Source: Rivularia sp. MS3 (GTDB lineage Bacteria; Cyanobacteriota; Cyanobacteriia; Cyanobacteriales; Nostocaceae). Taken from it: a stretch of 57,200 bases of DNA. The stretch is taken from the NCBI GenBank assembly GCA_019192545.1, contig JAHCMI010000062.1:1-57200 (forward strand). The letters are read 5' to 3'. Of this stretch, positions 9,281-19,274 are shown in pieces; positions within the stretch are counted from its first letter, which is position 1, and every line of letters starts with the position of its first letter. The position numbers and the translations under genes were made by a program. Below the pieces are notes generated by a model that saw nothing but the letters and a program-made list of their open reading frames with translations, ran no database searches and was not told the origin of the DNA.

Positions 9281-11167
9281 TTACAAAGATGGAACGTATT
9301 GTGGCTTTTCTGGTACTTCTGCATACTCAGCTACTATTTGACGGAACTCATCACCATCAATGGTTTCTTTTTCAATTAGTAAGTCAACTAACCTATCCAT
9401 CAAGCTGCGATGATCGCGCATCATCTGTAAAGTTGCTTGATATTGCTCTTCAACAATTTCACGAACTTGAGAATCAATACGAGATGCAATAGATTCAGAA
9501 TATTCGGAGCGTGTTGTCCAGTCACGTCCTAAGAATACTTCTCCCTGCTGACTTTCTAATGATAATGGACCTAAATCGGACATCCCGAATCGAGTTACCA
9601 TTTGACGAGCCATGCCAGTTACCTGCTGCAAGTCATTTCCAGCACCAGTAGTAATTTCATCTCTACCAAAAATTACTTCTTCAGCAGCACGTCCGCCCAA
9701 AGCCCCGGAAATTCTCGCTTTCAACTGAGAACGGCTGATTAAACCTTGGTCTTCACTCGGAGTAAACCAGGTCAAACCCTGAGCCTGCCCGCGAGGAATC
9801 AAGGTAACTTTTTGTACCGGGTCGTGGTCTTTAACCAAAGTTCCCACCAAAGCGTGACCAACTTCATGGTAAGCAATCAAACGCTTGCTCTTGCTATCTA
9901 CCAAAGGCGTGCCTTCCATACCAGCAACAACCCGATCTACAGCATCGTCAATTTCCGCGAGCGTAATACCTTCTTTACGTCTTCTGGCAGTCAGAATTGC
10001 CGCTTCATTAAGTAAGTTAGCTAAATCGGCACCGGTAAAACCAGGAGTACGGCGAGCAATTGCTTCTAAAGATACGCCTTTATCTAATTTCTTGTTGCGT
10101 GCGTGGACTTCTAAAATTTCTAAACGTCCCTTGATATCTGGTGCATCAACAATCACCTGTCTATCAAAACGTCCGGGACGTAACAGCGCTGCATCTAATA
10201 CATCGGGACGGTTGGTAGCAGCAATAATAATAATGCCGGTATTACCTTCAAAACCGTCCATCTCAGTCAGCAACTGGTTTAGGGTTTGTTCGCGCTCGTC
10301 GTTACCGCCGCCGATACCCGCACCACGCTGTCTTCCCACAGCATCAATTTCATCAATAAAGATGATACAAGGAGCGTTATCTTTAGCTTTCTTGAATAAA
10401 TCGCGAACGCGGGAAGCACCCACACCCACAAACATCTCCACGAACTCGGAACCTGAAATACTAAAGAAAGGTACGCCAGCTTCTCCAGCAATTGCTTTTG
10501 CTAATAAAGTTTTACCAGTTCCTGGAGGTCCTACTAACAATACACCTTTAGGAATGCGTGCGCCTACAGCGGTAAACTTCTCAGGCTGCTTAAGGAAAGT
10601 AACAACTTCACCGAGTTCTTCTTTCGCTTCTTCAATCCCAGCTACATCGTCGAACATGACTCCGGTTTTTGCTTCCATTTGGAAACGTGCCCGAGATTTA
10701 CCAAAATTCATGGCTTGTCCGGGGCCACCAGGAAGATTGCTAGAACGACGGAACAAAAGGAACAATCCGGTTATCAATAAGATTGGAAAAACTAGATTAC
10801 CTAATAAACCCCAGATAGCTCCATCATTTCTAACTGGATGAGCGTCAAAACTGACATTTTTTTCTTTAAGCTTAGTAATTAATTCCGGAGCATTAGCAGG
10901 TAAATCAACGCGGACGCGCTGAACTCGATTATCAAGGTCTGGATCTACAGCTTCAACGATCGCCGTTCTACCACCTTCATATAAATCGACCATCGCTACG
11001 CGATCGTTATCTAAATATTCGAGAAAACGACCGTAGGTCATGCGAGTGCTAGCTGCATTTTTACCCATATCAGCAGGAGTATTCGCAAATGCTCCCTGCC
11101 AAAAGAAAAAGCCTATCACTAAAGCAGGCAAGGTCCAAAGAACCAGGACTCTCCAAGAGAATTTCAT
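9281..11167 (-). CDS. ftsH: ATP-dependent zinc metalloprotease FtsH (FtsH2-like)
   Basis: A membrane-anchored AAA protease that extracts and degrades membrane proteins; FtsH2-type members repair photosystem II by removing damaged D1. 628 residues, the usual length. Membrane segments lie at about 8-26 and 118-140 with a lumenal/periplasmic domain between. Walker A is GPPGTGKT at 213-220 and Walker B IIFIDEID at 268-275. A second region of homology has RPGRFDR near 330. The zinc site is HEVGH at 434-438 with Asp512 in GAGNDLQQ. The N-terminus MKFSWR and overall length resemble the cyanobacterial FtsH2 type (Synechocystis slr0228). AGAGG lies 9 bases before the ATG. Monocistronic, with its own terminator. 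The antisense strand carries long open frames that are shadows. Confidence 0.97.
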   Translation of the reverse strand: MKFSWRVLVLWTLPALVIGFFFWQGAFANTPADMGKNAASTRMTYGRFLEYLDNDRVAMVDLYEGGRTAIVEAVDPDLDNRVQRVRVDLPANAPELITKLKEKNVSFDAHPVRNDGAIWGLLGNLVFPILLITGLFLLFRRSSNLPGGPGQAMNFGKSRARFQMEAKTGVMFDDVAGIEEAKEELGEVVTFLKQPEKFTAVGARIPKGVLLVGPPGTGKTLLAKAIAGEAGVPFFSISGSEFVEMFVGVGASRVRDLFKKAKDNAPCIIFIDEIDAVGRQRGAGIGGGNDEREQTLNQLLTEMDGFEGNTGIIIIAATNRPDVLDAALLRPGRFDRQVIVDAPDIKGRLEILEVHARNKKLDKGVSLEAIARRTPGFTGADLANLLNEAAILTARRRKEGITLAEIDDAVDRVVAGMEGTPLVDSKSKRLIAYHEVGHALVGTLVKDHDPVQKVTLIPRGQAQGLTWFTPSEDQGLISRSQLKARISGALGGRAAEEVIFGRDEITTGAGNDLQQVTGMARQMVTRFGMSDLGPLSLESQQGEVFLGRDWTTRSEYSESIASRIDSQVREIVEEQYQATLQMMRDHRSLMDRLVDLLIEKETIDGDEFRQIVAEYAEVPEKPQYVPSL

Positions 11168-11380
11168 TTTATTTCGCCTCTAGATACCACTGGGATGCAT
11201 CACCCCGTTAACATAATTAATGTGAAACGGATGTATTTAAATCCCGATTTGTTTAATTTGCATCTTTATGTATGACTTGTCATATTTTCTCGTTTGAGCT
11301 ATACGACATTTGCCACGACATTCTTATTATTCTTAATCAAATGTAACTTAATTTTAAGACTTTTTACCATATAAGGGAAT

Positions 11381-11433
11381 AGTTAGCAGCGAACAGTTAG
11401 CAGCGAGCAGTTAGCAGTTAGCAGTGAACAGTA
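11381..11433. repeat. heptamer array (AGTTAGCAG / AGCGAACAG type)
   Basis: Tandem degenerate units built on GTTAGCA and GAACAGT. Same class as the other short tandem repeats in the window. Confidence 0.8.
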
Positions 11434-11506
11434 AATAATTTAAATATGCTACTAGTGGTTTGTCCCATAAGTTTTGATGACTCCAAAACCCCCACTCCCA
11501 ACCCTC

Positions 11507-11536
11507 ACCCATCATATTTAATGAAAACGAGTACTA
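11507..11536 (-). repeat. 30-bp repeat, right copy of a pair flanking ftsH
   Basis: Reverse complement of 9062-9091 with two mismatches in 30. Confidence 0.8.
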
Positions 11537-11667
11537 CTCCCTTCCCGGTAAAAGATTTCCGATAAAAAACCGCAGAGAGTGTAAAGAGCGCAGAGGAAAG
11601 AGCTAAAACCAGATAGGCGATCGCCTCATAAAACTGTCTCACGATTTTCATTTCCTCAAAACATAAA

Positions 11668-11694
11668 AGCCTTTCTCCTACCAGGAGAGAGGCT
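11668..11694 (-). terminator. terminator-like hairpin after the small secreted protein gene
   Basis: A 12-bp stem (AGCCTCTCTCCT with AGGAGAAAGGCT on the minus strand, one G-U) with a 3-base loop, followed by TTTTATGTTTT. It lies about 90 bp after the stop of the 165-residue gene. Confidence 0.6.
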
Positions 11695-11753
11695 AGAAAA
11701 TCATAATCTGGTTTACTTACTGATACGGAGCTAAACTATTCTTCACTACTTGC

Positions 11754-11777
11754 CGTTCACTGTTCACTGTTCACTGC
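11754..11777. repeat. heptamer array (TTCACTG)
   Basis: Three TTCACTG units directly before the stop of the next minus-strand gene. Confidence 0.8.
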
Positions 11778-11783
11778 TAAGTG

Positions 11784-12281
11784 TTACTTAGCTTCTGTTA
11801 TTTTCAAGGTATAGGGGAAATAATGTTCTTTTTTGTAAGAACCTATCCATACTTGATAGTCTCCTTGGAGCCATTCACCGACGATACCGGGGTTTTTACC
11901 TTCAAATTCGTCATTACACCAAGTTCCACCAGGACCTTTAATTATTAAAGTGGTATCTTCAGGACTTTCTATTACCAGCTTCATGTAATCAAATTTATTT
12001 TTTAACTTTAGGGTATGATCTGGTTCTCTATCCATATAACCGGTACATGCTCCTGTGGGAGTGTCATTTCTTCCAGAAATTTTTTTCCCCGATATCGTAC
12101 CGCCGCTCATTCCCCTAACTGTCAGCGGATCTTTTGATAAAGGACGCTTTATGCTTATATCTCCGAATATCGGTGGAGGAGTTTCTTGGGCTTTTACTGC
12201 CGTGTTTATTCCGGATGCTGTAGTTAGCGATAAGAAAAAAATTGATAGCTTTATTGCTCTACTTAATAATTTATTAGACAT
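11784..12281 (-). CDS. small secreted protein, PPC-like fold possible
   Basis: 165 residues. Residues 1-31 form a signal peptide (hydrophobic LSIFFLSLTTASGINTAV, cleavage near VKAQ-ET). The mature part of about 135 residues is beta-rich. Its C-terminal half has the pattern of bacterial pre-peptidase C-like domains: DTTLIIKGPGGTWCNDEF, then GEWLQGDYQVWIGSY. Cys79 and the Cys in TWCND could form a disulfide. Such proteins are exported; no activity can be assigned. It stands alone between ftsH and gltX. The family match is an inference from strand pattern only. Confidence 0.7.
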   Translation of the reverse strand: MSNKLLSRAIKLSIFFLSLTTASGINTAVKAQETPPPIFGDISIKRPLSKDPLTVRGMSGGTISGKKISGRNDTPTGACTGYMDREPDHTLKLKNKFDYMKLVIESPEDTTLIIKGPGGTWCNDEFEGKNPGIVGEWLQGDYQVWIGSYKKEHYFPYTLKITEAK

Positions 12282-12595
12282 TTTGATTATATTTTTCTAA
12301 GTGTTTGAGATGACATTAAGTTTACATATATTGTTCCCATAGCCTCAGAGTAATTAACTATTATTCGGAGAAATTAAAGCTGCATAAATTAACTAATATC
12401 TGGGTAACATCTAAGTAGAGAATATAAAATTTTGGTTTTGCTATGGCTGCTGCAATCGCAACAATTTTAAGTAGTCAATCTCCTATTTGCTTGGAACTAA
12501 AGCAGAATAAATAAGGGCACATAAAATGTGCCCCAAGGTAATTATTCAAGATTTTGACTTACTTGACGGGTAAAAATGCTTTTATTTATGCAAAT
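12282..12595. other. intergenic region between gltX and the small secreted protein gene
   Basis: 314 bp, containing the promoter side of the secreted protein gene and the gltX terminator. A 23-codon plus-strand frame at 12443-12514 ends exactly where the hairpin begins, but it has no ribosome site. Confidence 0.5.
12510..12534 (-). terminator. terminator of gltX
   Basis: GGGCACAT and ATGTGCCC form a perfect 8-bp stem with a 3-base loop. On the minus strand it is followed by TTATTTATT, about 60 bp after the gltX stop. Confidence 0.7.
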
Positions 12596-14038
12596 TTAAT
12601 CACCACTTTGAGCGATCGCCTTTTCTAAACGCAGTTTATCTAAACCACTGTTGTTAAGCAGTACCCAGGAGTCTACAACGTCGGGGCCGCTCATTTCTCC
12701 GGTTAAAGCAGCCCGCAAACTCCTCATCAACAAGCCTTTTTTGACGTTTTGCTCTTTAACTACCTGTTTAATGATGTCTTTGGCATTTGCACTATTAATT
12801 TCACTGTCTAAAGCGCCAAAAACTCCTTGAAGGGCACTTTTAACTCCTTCTTTTTGCAGTTGTTCTTGTGCCTCAGAATTAAACTCTACAGTTTCAGTAG
12901 CAAATATTTTAGCTACCTCTACAGCTTCAGTTAAACGAGATATACCGGGTTGAATTAAAGCAGTTAACTTTTCGAGCCAAGGACGTTCTTTGGTTTGCGT
13001 AAATTTATACCCTGCTTCTTCCCAGAAAGGCATTAGCATATCAGTAAGTTTATCTACCGGCATACTATGAATATACTGGCTGTTAATCCAATCTAATTTG
13101 TCCCAATCGAATTTTGCACCGGCTTTATTAACGCGCTCAAAAGTAAACTCTTTGGCTGCTTCTTGTAGAGTAAAAAGTTCCTGAGTAGAATCCGGGGGAG
13201 ACCATCCCAGCAAGGTCATATAGTTAACCAAGCCCTCGGCAGTAAAACCCATTTTCTGAAAGTCAGAAATTGAGGTAACGTTGTCTCGCTTAGAAAGTTT
13301 CTGTCCTTTCTCATTCAAAATTAACGGTGTATGAGCAAATTCTGGAAGTTTTGCGTCGAATGCCTCATACAGTAAAATTTGTTTGGCAGTATTGGCAATA
13401 TGGTCTTCTCCACGAATTACATGGGTAATTTGCATATCCATGTCATCCACCACCACGGCAAAATTATACAGCGGTTGACCGATACCATCATCAGCAGCAC
13501 GAGCGATAACCATATCACCACCCAAATCGCTACCTTGCCAACTCATTTCTCCTCTTACCAAGTCATTCCATTTAATCTCGCGACTATCATCAATTTTAAA
13601 ACGAATCACGAAGCTGCGTCCTTCGGCTTTAAATTCCGCTTCTTGCTCCGGTGTTAAATCGCGGTGACGATTATCGTAACGAGGTGCTTGGTTTCTAGCT
13701 TTTTGAGATTCCCGTAAAGCTTCTAACTCCTCTGAGGTGGTGTAACAGCGATAAGCCAATCCCTTATCTAAAAGACTTTGCACTGCTTGCTTATACATTT
13801 CCAAGCGCTTGGTTTGAAAAAATGGGCCTTCATCCCAATCCATTCCCAGCCAGCGCAATCCCTCAAGGATATTATCGGTATATTCGGGGCGCGAACGTTC
13901 TGTATCGGTATCTTCGATTCGTAAAACAAATTTTCCGCCATGATGGCGAGCAAACAACCAGTTAAATACAGCAGTTCTCGCCGTACCAATATGTAAATTC
14001 CCAGTTGGACTGGGAGCTATACGTACTCTGAAAGTCAT
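12596..14038 (-). CDS. gltX: glutamyl-tRNA synthetase
   Basis: Charges tRNA with glutamate in the cytosol. 480 residues, the normal class Ic length. The Rossmann catalytic domain has the HIGH-type motif HIGT at 16-19 within [11 protein letters not shown], and the KMSKS-type motif KLSKR at 247-251. The C-terminal anticodon-binding helical region follows. Cyanobacteria typically have a non-discriminating enzyme that also charges tRNA-Gln, later amidated by GatCAB; that is family knowledge and not visible here. The product also feeds tetrapyrrole synthesis through glutamyl-tRNA. A terminator follows the gene. A tRNA-Asp gene lies upstream on the same strand. Confidence 0.97.
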   Translation of the reverse strand: MTFRVRIAPSPTGNLHIGTARTAVFNWLFARHHGGKFVLRIEDTDTERSRPEYTDNILEGLRWLGMDWDEGPFFQTKRLEMYKQAVQSLLDKGLAYRCYTTSEELEALRESQKARNQAPRYDNRHRDLTPEQEAEFKAEGRSFVIRFKIDDSREIKWNDLVRGEMSWQGSDLGGDMVIARAADDGIGQPLYNFAVVVDDMDMQITHVIRGEDHIANTAKQILLYEAFDAKLPEFAHTPLILNEKGQKLSKRDNVTSISDFQKMGFTAEGLVNYMTLLGWSPPDSTQELFTLQEAAKEFTFERVNKAGAKFDWDKLDWINSQYIHSMPVDKLTDMLMPFWEEAGYKFTQTKERPWLEKLTALIQPGISRLTEAVEVAKIFATETVEFNSEAQEQLQKEGVKSALQGVFGALDSEINSANAKDIIKQVVKEQNVKKGLLMRSLRAALTGEMSGPDVVDSWVLLNNSGLDKLRLEKAIAQSGD

Positions 14039-14311
14039 ATATTCCGTAATATTTTGAATTTGATCGCATCACCACAAGCAATTCCAAGAAAACTGTCCGT
14101 TGAGACTGACTCGATAATTCAAATGGCGCGATTTTTGATTTTGATTTATCTGCTTCACAATTGCAATAGCTAAAGCGAATTTTAGCCTTCACCATTTTAA
14201 AAAACCTTCGAGGTTAGCTATCAAGTATGAAATTCTACTGCTTGCATAAAAGCCATAGAATTCAAAAACCCAACTCTCAAGGTTAACTTATAATATATTC
14301 CGCTTCTTGAA

Positions 14312-14385
14312 CGGGACCGACGGGATTCGAACCCGCAACTTCCGCCGTGACAGGGCGGTGCTCTAACCAGTTGAACTACGGTCCC
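14312..14385 (-). tRNA. trnD: tRNA-Asp (anticodon GTC)
   Basis: 74 nt folding as a cloverleaf. The acceptor stem pairs GGGACCG with CGGTCCC, with discriminator G. The D arm is GTTCAACTGGTTAGAGC, the anticodon loop CTGTCAC and the T arm GCGGGTTCGAATCCCGT. CCA is not encoded, as is usual in cyanobacteria. Confidence 0.96.
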
Positions 14386-14641
14386 TTGTTTTTTCGACTT
14401 TCTAAGTATGTCTTTTATTTCGCAATTTGTCAAGGGGTAATTTGAATTATTTTGCTTGTCTTTTCTAAACTATTGGCATCGCTTAATCCCGAAGGTATTA
14501 CAGACGATTCGCGATCGCAGCGCTGGTTGATTTTTTAGTCTTTACTCATAATCATATTTTCTTAATCTTAAAAAAGCGGAATCACTTATTAAGAAAGTGA
14601 TTTTAATAACAGTAATATTACGGAAATGTATTTTGACAATT

Positions 14642-15427
14642 ATGAAACGCCGTTCAATATTAGTTACTTTAGGACTTTTTGCGATTGTTGTTTGTTTTGT
14701 CGTCTTATTCTCACAGACATTTCAAATAACAGAAACACTAATGAGTTCGGAACAACCAGCAGATAGCAGACCAAATAGAAGCAGAGTTCCCGATTATGGT
14801 ATTCCATCTAGAAAAGAATTTCCCAATGGTACACCAAAGAGTGGGGTAATTCCTAAACTTCCATCTAGTGACACCGCAGCTGACTTAAGAAAGGTGTTTA
14901 CAGAACTTAGAGTAGGGCAAATTGGATTTAAAACACCGACTCAAATGAAGGTTGATGAAGCTGAATTAGTTGAGGTACACCTCAGCGATGATTTGCAACG
15001 GGATTTGAAGTTAGAATTGGGCGATAAGGCTGAAGTTGCTCAAACTAAAGTCAGTGATTTTGTCAAAGCACGACTTGATGGAATTAACTTTGATATAGAG
15101 TCTCTTAATGAAGAAAATCGAGTTATATTCGACGGTAACTTGGTTAAGTGGCGCTGGAGTGTGACACCAAGAAAATCTGGCGAGCAAAAATTATTTTTAA
15201 CAGTTTATGCCAGAGTAAAGCTTTCGGATGAATCAGAAGAATTAGTGGATTTAAAGACATTTCAACGTAAAATCAAAGTTACAGTTAGTAAAAGTAGTTG
15301 GTTTAAACAAAATTGGATATCAGTGATAGAAATTGCGATTGCACTTGGGGGTGCTGGATTTTTCGCTTTTATTATCGCTAAATGGAAAGCTGTTAAAAGC
15401 ATAGTTAGAAAAAGTCTGAAGCGTTGA
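14642..15427 (+). CDS. bitopic/double-anchored exported hypothetical protein
   Basis: 261 residues from the ATG (an upstream in-frame GTG at 14597 would add 15 residues; ATG preferred because MKRR then leads straight into a hydrophobic segment). Residues 5-26 are a signal anchor, 30-75 a Pro/Ser-rich linker, and 85-215 a charged alpha/beta region ending in beta strands (KWRWSVTPRKSGEQKLFLTV) typical of an Ig-like sandwich. Residues about 225-245 are a second membrane segment, followed by a basic tail (KWKAVKSIVRKSLKR). The topology implies an extracytoplasmic domain with both ends inside. I do not recognise the family. The next gene converges on it and encodes a Ser/Thr kinase. Confidence 0.72.
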   Translation: MKRRSILVTLGLFAIVVCFVVLFSQTFQITETLMSSEQPADSRPNRSRVPDYGIPSRKEFPNGTPKSGVIPKLPSSDTAADLRKVFTELRVGQIGFKTPTQMKVDEAELVEVHLSDDLQRDLKLELGDKAEVAQTKVSDFVKARLDGINFDIESLNEENRVIFDGNLVKWRWSVTPRKSGEQKLFLTVYARVKLSDESEELVDLKTFQRKIKVTVSKSSWFKQNWISVIEIAIALGGAGFFAFIIAKWKAVKSIVRKSLKR

Positions 15428-15677
15428 CTATTTCGTTTACTGCCGTCACGATGGTAGCGATTGCCTAAAAATTCTCAGATGGGTTAAAAGTCGTAACATC
15501 GCTAGGGGTGCCCAAACCGTAGCAACGCTGAACGGTACAACCCAAGGTTACTTTAGGTGTCACTAGTTTTACAAATATCCAATTTTGAACAGATATACTG
15601 CGATTTCCTTTGGTAGGGTACCTACGACGGGAAATTTGATTATCTGTAAGTGCCTATAGCTACTAATTAAGATGCAA

Positions 15678-17297
15678 CTAAAATTGAAAAAATTTATTTA
15701 AATGATTCAAAAATTTGCATAACAAAGCTTTAATATCTGATTTTCCATCTCGATTGTCTGCTATTTTTTGTAAAATTTTAGGTTTAATTTTTTCATATTG
15801 AGCTTTAAGAATAGTTTGACTTTGATTGGGTGAGATAAAGCTTTTAGAATTACGGCTGATTTCCAACCAGCTAAATAGTTGCTCGCGTTGATGTGGAGTG
15901 ATAGTAATTGTGATGACATGAGCGCATTTTTCTGGTTTTTCTAGCGCAAACAAAAGTAAATGATAGTAGCCTTTTTCCGCTAAATATTTTACCATTCTTT
16001 CGCCTTTTTTATCTGTAATATCTAAGAAGCAAGATAGCCAGCGAGTTAAAGAATAATTAGTATCGTGCAAAACTGCTACCCACATAATCATTGGGTAAAT
16101 ATTGATTTTTTGAACAAATTCTGTGGTGTTCTTTTGTTCTAAGAATTGAGCAATTTCTGCCTGGGGTAACATTGCCCAAAAAGTGGGTATTTTACCTTCC
16201 ACAGCATAAAGAAGATGAGGAAAAACAACCGGCGCAATTGGCTTATTGTCAGGCCATTTCTTTTGTAAACAGATATGTTTAGAAATTAATGTTGCTGGTG
16301 TCAAATTTGTTTCATATTCATGATTAAAAGCAATATCATTTTTTTCTTGATATTTATTACACTTGTTTTGAACTAATTGTAATGTTTCTAATATTTGTGT
16401 AATATTTTGAGGTCGATTTTTGATATCTTTAGATAAACAACTAATTATCAGAGCTTCTAAGTCCAGAGGAATTTTTGCTTCTGGTATAACCTCGCTGAAT
16501 AAAGATGGTGTTTCAAAACGATGGGCTTGATACCACTCACCAAAAGAATCGCTTTTTAATTGAAAAGGATGCTTACCATAAAGCATCTGATACATGATAA
16601 TTCCTAAACTATAAATATCAGAGCGTATATCTAGTAGTTTACGCCCTTCCATATGCTCTGGGGAACAATAGGGTAAGCTACTAAAAAAAGATTTTGAAAG
16701 TGTTGCTCCCGCCCTTTCTTTTAAAAACTTTGCGATTCCAAAGTCTAATATTTTGGCTATTTCTCCTTTTTTAACATCTTGAGTAATAAATATATTTTGC
16801 GGTTTTATATCTCGATGAATAACTGGATGATTTTTACCTTTAACACTGATACCTTCATGGGCGCATTGTAAACCTTGGCAAATTTGATAGGTAATATCAA
16901 AAAATTTTTCTAAAGATAAAGGCTGGTTGTTGATTACTTCTAGCAAATTCTTACCTTGAAGATATTCCATCACATAAAATGGAATTTTATCATCAGTAAT
17001 ACCGTAGCCTAAAACTCTGACAATATGCTTGCTTTTACGCCCTAACTGAGTACTAATAAAAATTTCTCTAGCAAAGCGTTGAGATATTGTTTGATTATCT
17101 AATTTTAAAGATAATATTTTTACCGCAACTGGCATTCCTCCATTAGTACAATCTTCTGCTAAATATACTTTCCCTCCTCCTCCTTTACCAATTAAATCTC
17201 TAATCAAATAGCGGTGATTGACAAATTTACCAATATATTGGTCTAATTCTGTTTTATATTTTTGATGTAACATCTTATCGATTTCTTGCTTCAACAT
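15678..17297 (-). CDS. serine/threonine protein kinase with unknown C-terminal domain
   Basis: 539 residues. Hanks-type kinase domain at about 28-300: glycine loop GKGGGGKV at 37-44, catalytic Lys60 (VAVK), HRD Asp163 (HRDIKPQN), DFG Asp185, and an SPEHMEG motif in the activation segment. All catalytic residues are present, so it should be active. No membrane segment follows; residues 330-539 are a Trp/Leu-rich helical domain (ICLQKKWPDNKPIAPVVFP onward) that I cannot assign. It ends in a polybasic helix. It is a single gene with AT-rich flanks. Possible role: phosphorylating regulatory partners in response to an input read by the C-terminal domain (inference). Confidence 0.9.
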   Translation of the reverse strand: MLKQEIDKMLHQKYKTELDQYIGKFVNHRYLIRDLIGKGGGGKVYLAEDCTNGGMPVAVKILSLKLDNQTISQRFAREIFISTQLGRKSKHIVRVLGYGITDDKIPFYVMEYLQGKNLLEVINNQPLSLEKFFDITYQICQGLQCAHEGISVKGKNHPVIHRDIKPQNIFITQDVKKGEIAKILDFGIAKFLKERAGATLSKSFFSSLPYCSPEHMEGRKLLDIRSDIYSLGIIMYQMLYGKHPFQLKSDSFGEWYQAHRFETPSLFSEVIPEAKIPLDLEALIISCLSKDIKNRPQNITQILETLQLVQNKCNKYQEKNDIAFNHEYETNLTPATLISKHICLQKKWPDNKPIAPVVFPHLLYAVEGKIPTFWAMLPQAEIAQFLEQKNTTEFVQKINIYPMIMWVAVLHDTNYSLTRWLSCFLDITDKKGERMVKYLAEKGYYHLLLFALEKPEKCAHVITITITPHQREQLFSWLEISRNSKSFISPNQSQTILKAQYEKIKPKILQKIADNRDGKSDIKALLCKFLNHLNKFFQF

Positions 17298-17748
17298 AAA
17301 TCAATAAATTTATAAAGTTTTAATTGAGAAAGAGGTTGGCATTTACTAGTAAAAGTCAGTTTTGTGCTTTTCTTTGTAAAGTATGGGCAGCATTCCGAGA
17401 TTTCTAGCAGAGACACTAAACATTATGTAACACAAGCAACTAGGGATGCCTATGAGGAATTTCACTGAAACGTTTCTGAACGTTACGTGGAATTCAAGAA
17501 TTATTATCAGTGAATATACTGCGACAGCGCCCAAGTTAAATAGTCTGTATAAGCTGAGAAGCATATATAGCAATACATATAGCTAATTAGATATTTTCTC
17601 TAATTTTAAATAAATATTTGAAGATAGAAATGTTTTTTTGAAGATATCAAAGCAAATATACGCAAACAGACACCAGATTCAACATCACATTTGATTAAGT
17701 ATTTATGATGAGTGATGACAAGAACAGGGAAAGATGGGGTTGAATAAA

Positions 17749-17775
17749 GGTTCGTAGTTGCGCTTACAGCGCCAA
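17749..17775 (+). repeat. dispersed repeat, short form
   Basis: 27 bases (starting GGTTCGTAGTTGCGCT) that recur in reverse orientation at 22644-22691 with a 21-base insertion in the middle. Confidence 0.8.
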
Positions 17776-17797
17776 TATGTGACATACAGAGTTATGA

Positions 17798-17831
17798 GGG
17801 GTGTGCATCCAACCCGTCAGGGGTTGAAAAC
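17798..17831 (+). repeat. dispersed repeat with hairpin, diverged copy at 41340
   Basis: 34 bases starting GGGGTGTGCATCCAA, with a related sequence at 41340-41373 (about seven differences). This copy includes the left arm of a CAGGGGTT/AACCCCTG hairpin that extends to 17836. Confidence 0.6.
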
Positions 17832-17962
17832 CCCTGTCTTATAGCAAAAGTCCTTTTCAGAAAACTAAGTTATTACCCCGCAAATGCTACATGTTTGGCG
17901 CAAAGACACGCAACTACGGGCTTCAATGGGACAGACTATTCACTAGCAATTGATTGTCAAGA

Positions 17963-17989
17963 TGCGCTAAATTAACCTGATTTAGCGCA
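17963..17989 (-). terminator. hairpin after the esterase-like phytase gene
   Basis: TGCGCTAAAT and ATTTAGCGCA pair perfectly over 10 bp with a 7-base loop, 35 bp past the stop. No T-run, so termination strength is uncertain. Confidence 0.5.
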
Positions 17990-18024
17990 AATGCATCGCT
18001 TTGAGGTAAATCATGAATTTACAT

Positions 18025-19200
18025 TTAAGAAATACGCTCGCGAATTAAACGTAAAATTCTTTCTAAACGAGATTCTATCTTGAGTTTAAATGCTAGAAAT
18101 TGAGTGCGCTGCAAATTATTAAAATTATTATCGCTAACTAAAATTAGCGAAGGTTGTCCATTGGGTAAAACTGCACCAATTGTTAATCCTTCGGTATTGT
18201 CTAATGCAACATCTAATTTTCCTAAGTCCATTAGTAATTCTTTTTTAACCGGTTTAATAGTTTGGGTATCAACTTGTTTGAGGCTATCAATATTTTTAAT
18301 ATCGTCAGCATTAGACAAAGATATTTTAAATAATGAATTTACAAAGCCAAAACCAGTAAAAGTTCTTTCTATACTTAAAAAGTGTCCTTGATTATCCAGT
18401 GCAATTAAATCAGTCAAACCGCTAGCGAATTTTCCATTAAGCTTGAAAAAGGGCTTAACTTTTGTAGTTGGATAAAGAAATTCTTTTTCTACTTTTTTAG
18501 TAAGCAAATTGTATTGCAATATTCTAGATAAAGTACCTTGATTTGGTTTAGCTTTATCGCCATCTTGCATCAATGCGTTTTCGGTTGCTGTAAATAAATG
18601 CTTTCTATCGGGTGTTATCGTCAAGCTTTCAAATGCTAAATTATTGCGAATGCCCTGCTTTTTGTCTTGAGATGGTAAATATTTTTGGGGAATTGCTAAA
18701 CTAGAAATTTCTTTTCCCGAATCTAAAGCAAATTCTTTAATAAATGGATTTATTCCTCTGCTGACATCCCCTTCAGAAGATACAAATATAGATGAATTAT
18801 TAAGGGCAATTCCTTCTGGATCTATAGTACCAGTAGTAAAAGTTTTACCGCTTTCATCCTTTAAGGTTGCGACTCTAACAACTTCAATATCGCTTTTTTG
18901 AAAAGAATCTTCTTTAAGATTAATTTTAAAAGTATAGAATCTTGCCGGTGACTTTGCCGAGCGGTCGTCAGATATAGCATAATAAAGCTGGTTTGGATTA
19001 TCGTAAGTTATTCCCGACAAGCCACCTAATTCAGTATTTTCAAACTCTGTACCTGTAGGTAAAGTTGCGTTGCCGATAAAATTTATATCCGTAACTTCAA
19101 CAACAGTAGGAGTCAATTTCGTGAAGGCAAGTGTAACAATTGCAACTGTAAGCAAAAATAAAATAATTAGCGGTAATTTAAATATATTTCTAAGTCCCAC
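18025..19200 (-). CDS. esterase-like activity of phytase family protein
   Basis: 391 residues, GTG start. Residues 8-28 are a signal peptide or anchor. The rest is a beta-propeller-like domain of the phytase-like (esterase-like activity of phytase) family. Supporting stretches are GGLSGITYDNPNQLYYAISD near the start, TGTIDPEGIALNNSSIFVSSEGD in the middle and NNLAFESLTITPDRKHLFTA further on. Members are exported and have been linked to phosphoester hydrolysis, but the substrate is not established. The last 15 residues are basic. It stands alone, just downstream of the RecB-like nuclease gene (74 bp, same strand), so the two could share a transcript although the functions differ. Confidence 0.85.
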   Translation of the reverse strand: MGLRNIFKLPLIILFLLTVAIVTLAFTKLTPTVVEVTDINFIGNATLPTGTEFENTELGGLSGITYDNPNQLYYAISDDRSAKSPARFYTFKINLKEDSFQKSDIEVVRVATLKDESGKTFTTGTIDPEGIALNNSSIFVSSEGDVSRGINPFIKEFALDSGKEISSLAIPQKYLPSQDKKQGIRNNLAFESLTITPDRKHLFTATENALMQDGDKAKPNQGTLSRILQYNLLTKKVEKEFLYPTTKVKPFFKLNGKFASGLTDLIALDNQGHFLSIERTFTGFGFVNSLFKISLSNADDIKNIDSLKQVDTQTIKPVKKELLMDLGKLDVALDNTEGLTIGAVLPNGQPSLILVSDNNFNNLQRTQFLAFKLKIESRLERILRLIRERIS

Positions 19201-19274
19201 GGCACATATTACTCATCGCTAGAAGCCACAAATACGATATCACAACAGCAGAGCTATAGGGAGACAAAGACTTT

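Larger units (their letters stand above)
11168..11783. other. intergenic region upstream of ftsH
   Basis: 616 bp that should hold the ftsH promoter and 5' leader. Also present are two heptamer arrays, the right copy of the ftsH-flanking repeat, a HIP1 site (11617) and a hairpin. No open frame with a plausible start was found. Confidence 0.6.
17298..18024. other. intergenic region
   Basis: 727 bp. Contains remnants of two dispersed repeats (17749-17775 and 17798-17831), a CAGGGGTT/AACCCCTG hairpin at 17818-17836, and a 10-bp hairpin at 17963-17989. A 75-codon minus frame at 17346-17573 has no ribosome site and is taken as chance. Confidence 0.6.

Noticed and set aside
9885-10841. 318-codon open frame antisense to ftsH
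   Set aside because: It lies fully inside ftsH on the other strand, has a Ser/Ala/Pro-rich sequence with no domain, and is the usual shadow of a well-conserved AAA gene.
12443-12514. 23-codon frame MAAAIATILSSQSPICLELK ending at the gltX hairpin
   Set aside because: No ribosome site and no similarity to known tiny photosystem proteins; its abutting position to the hairpin is curious but unsupported.
14221-14433. 70-codon frame over the tRNA-Asp gene
   Set aside because: It reads through the tRNA; the encoded [15 protein letters not shown]-type sequence is the common tRNA artefact.
17346-17573. 75-codon minus frame after the Ser/Thr kinase
   Set aside because: Hydrophobic start but no ribosome site and no recognisable pattern; lies in a repeat-bearing spacer.
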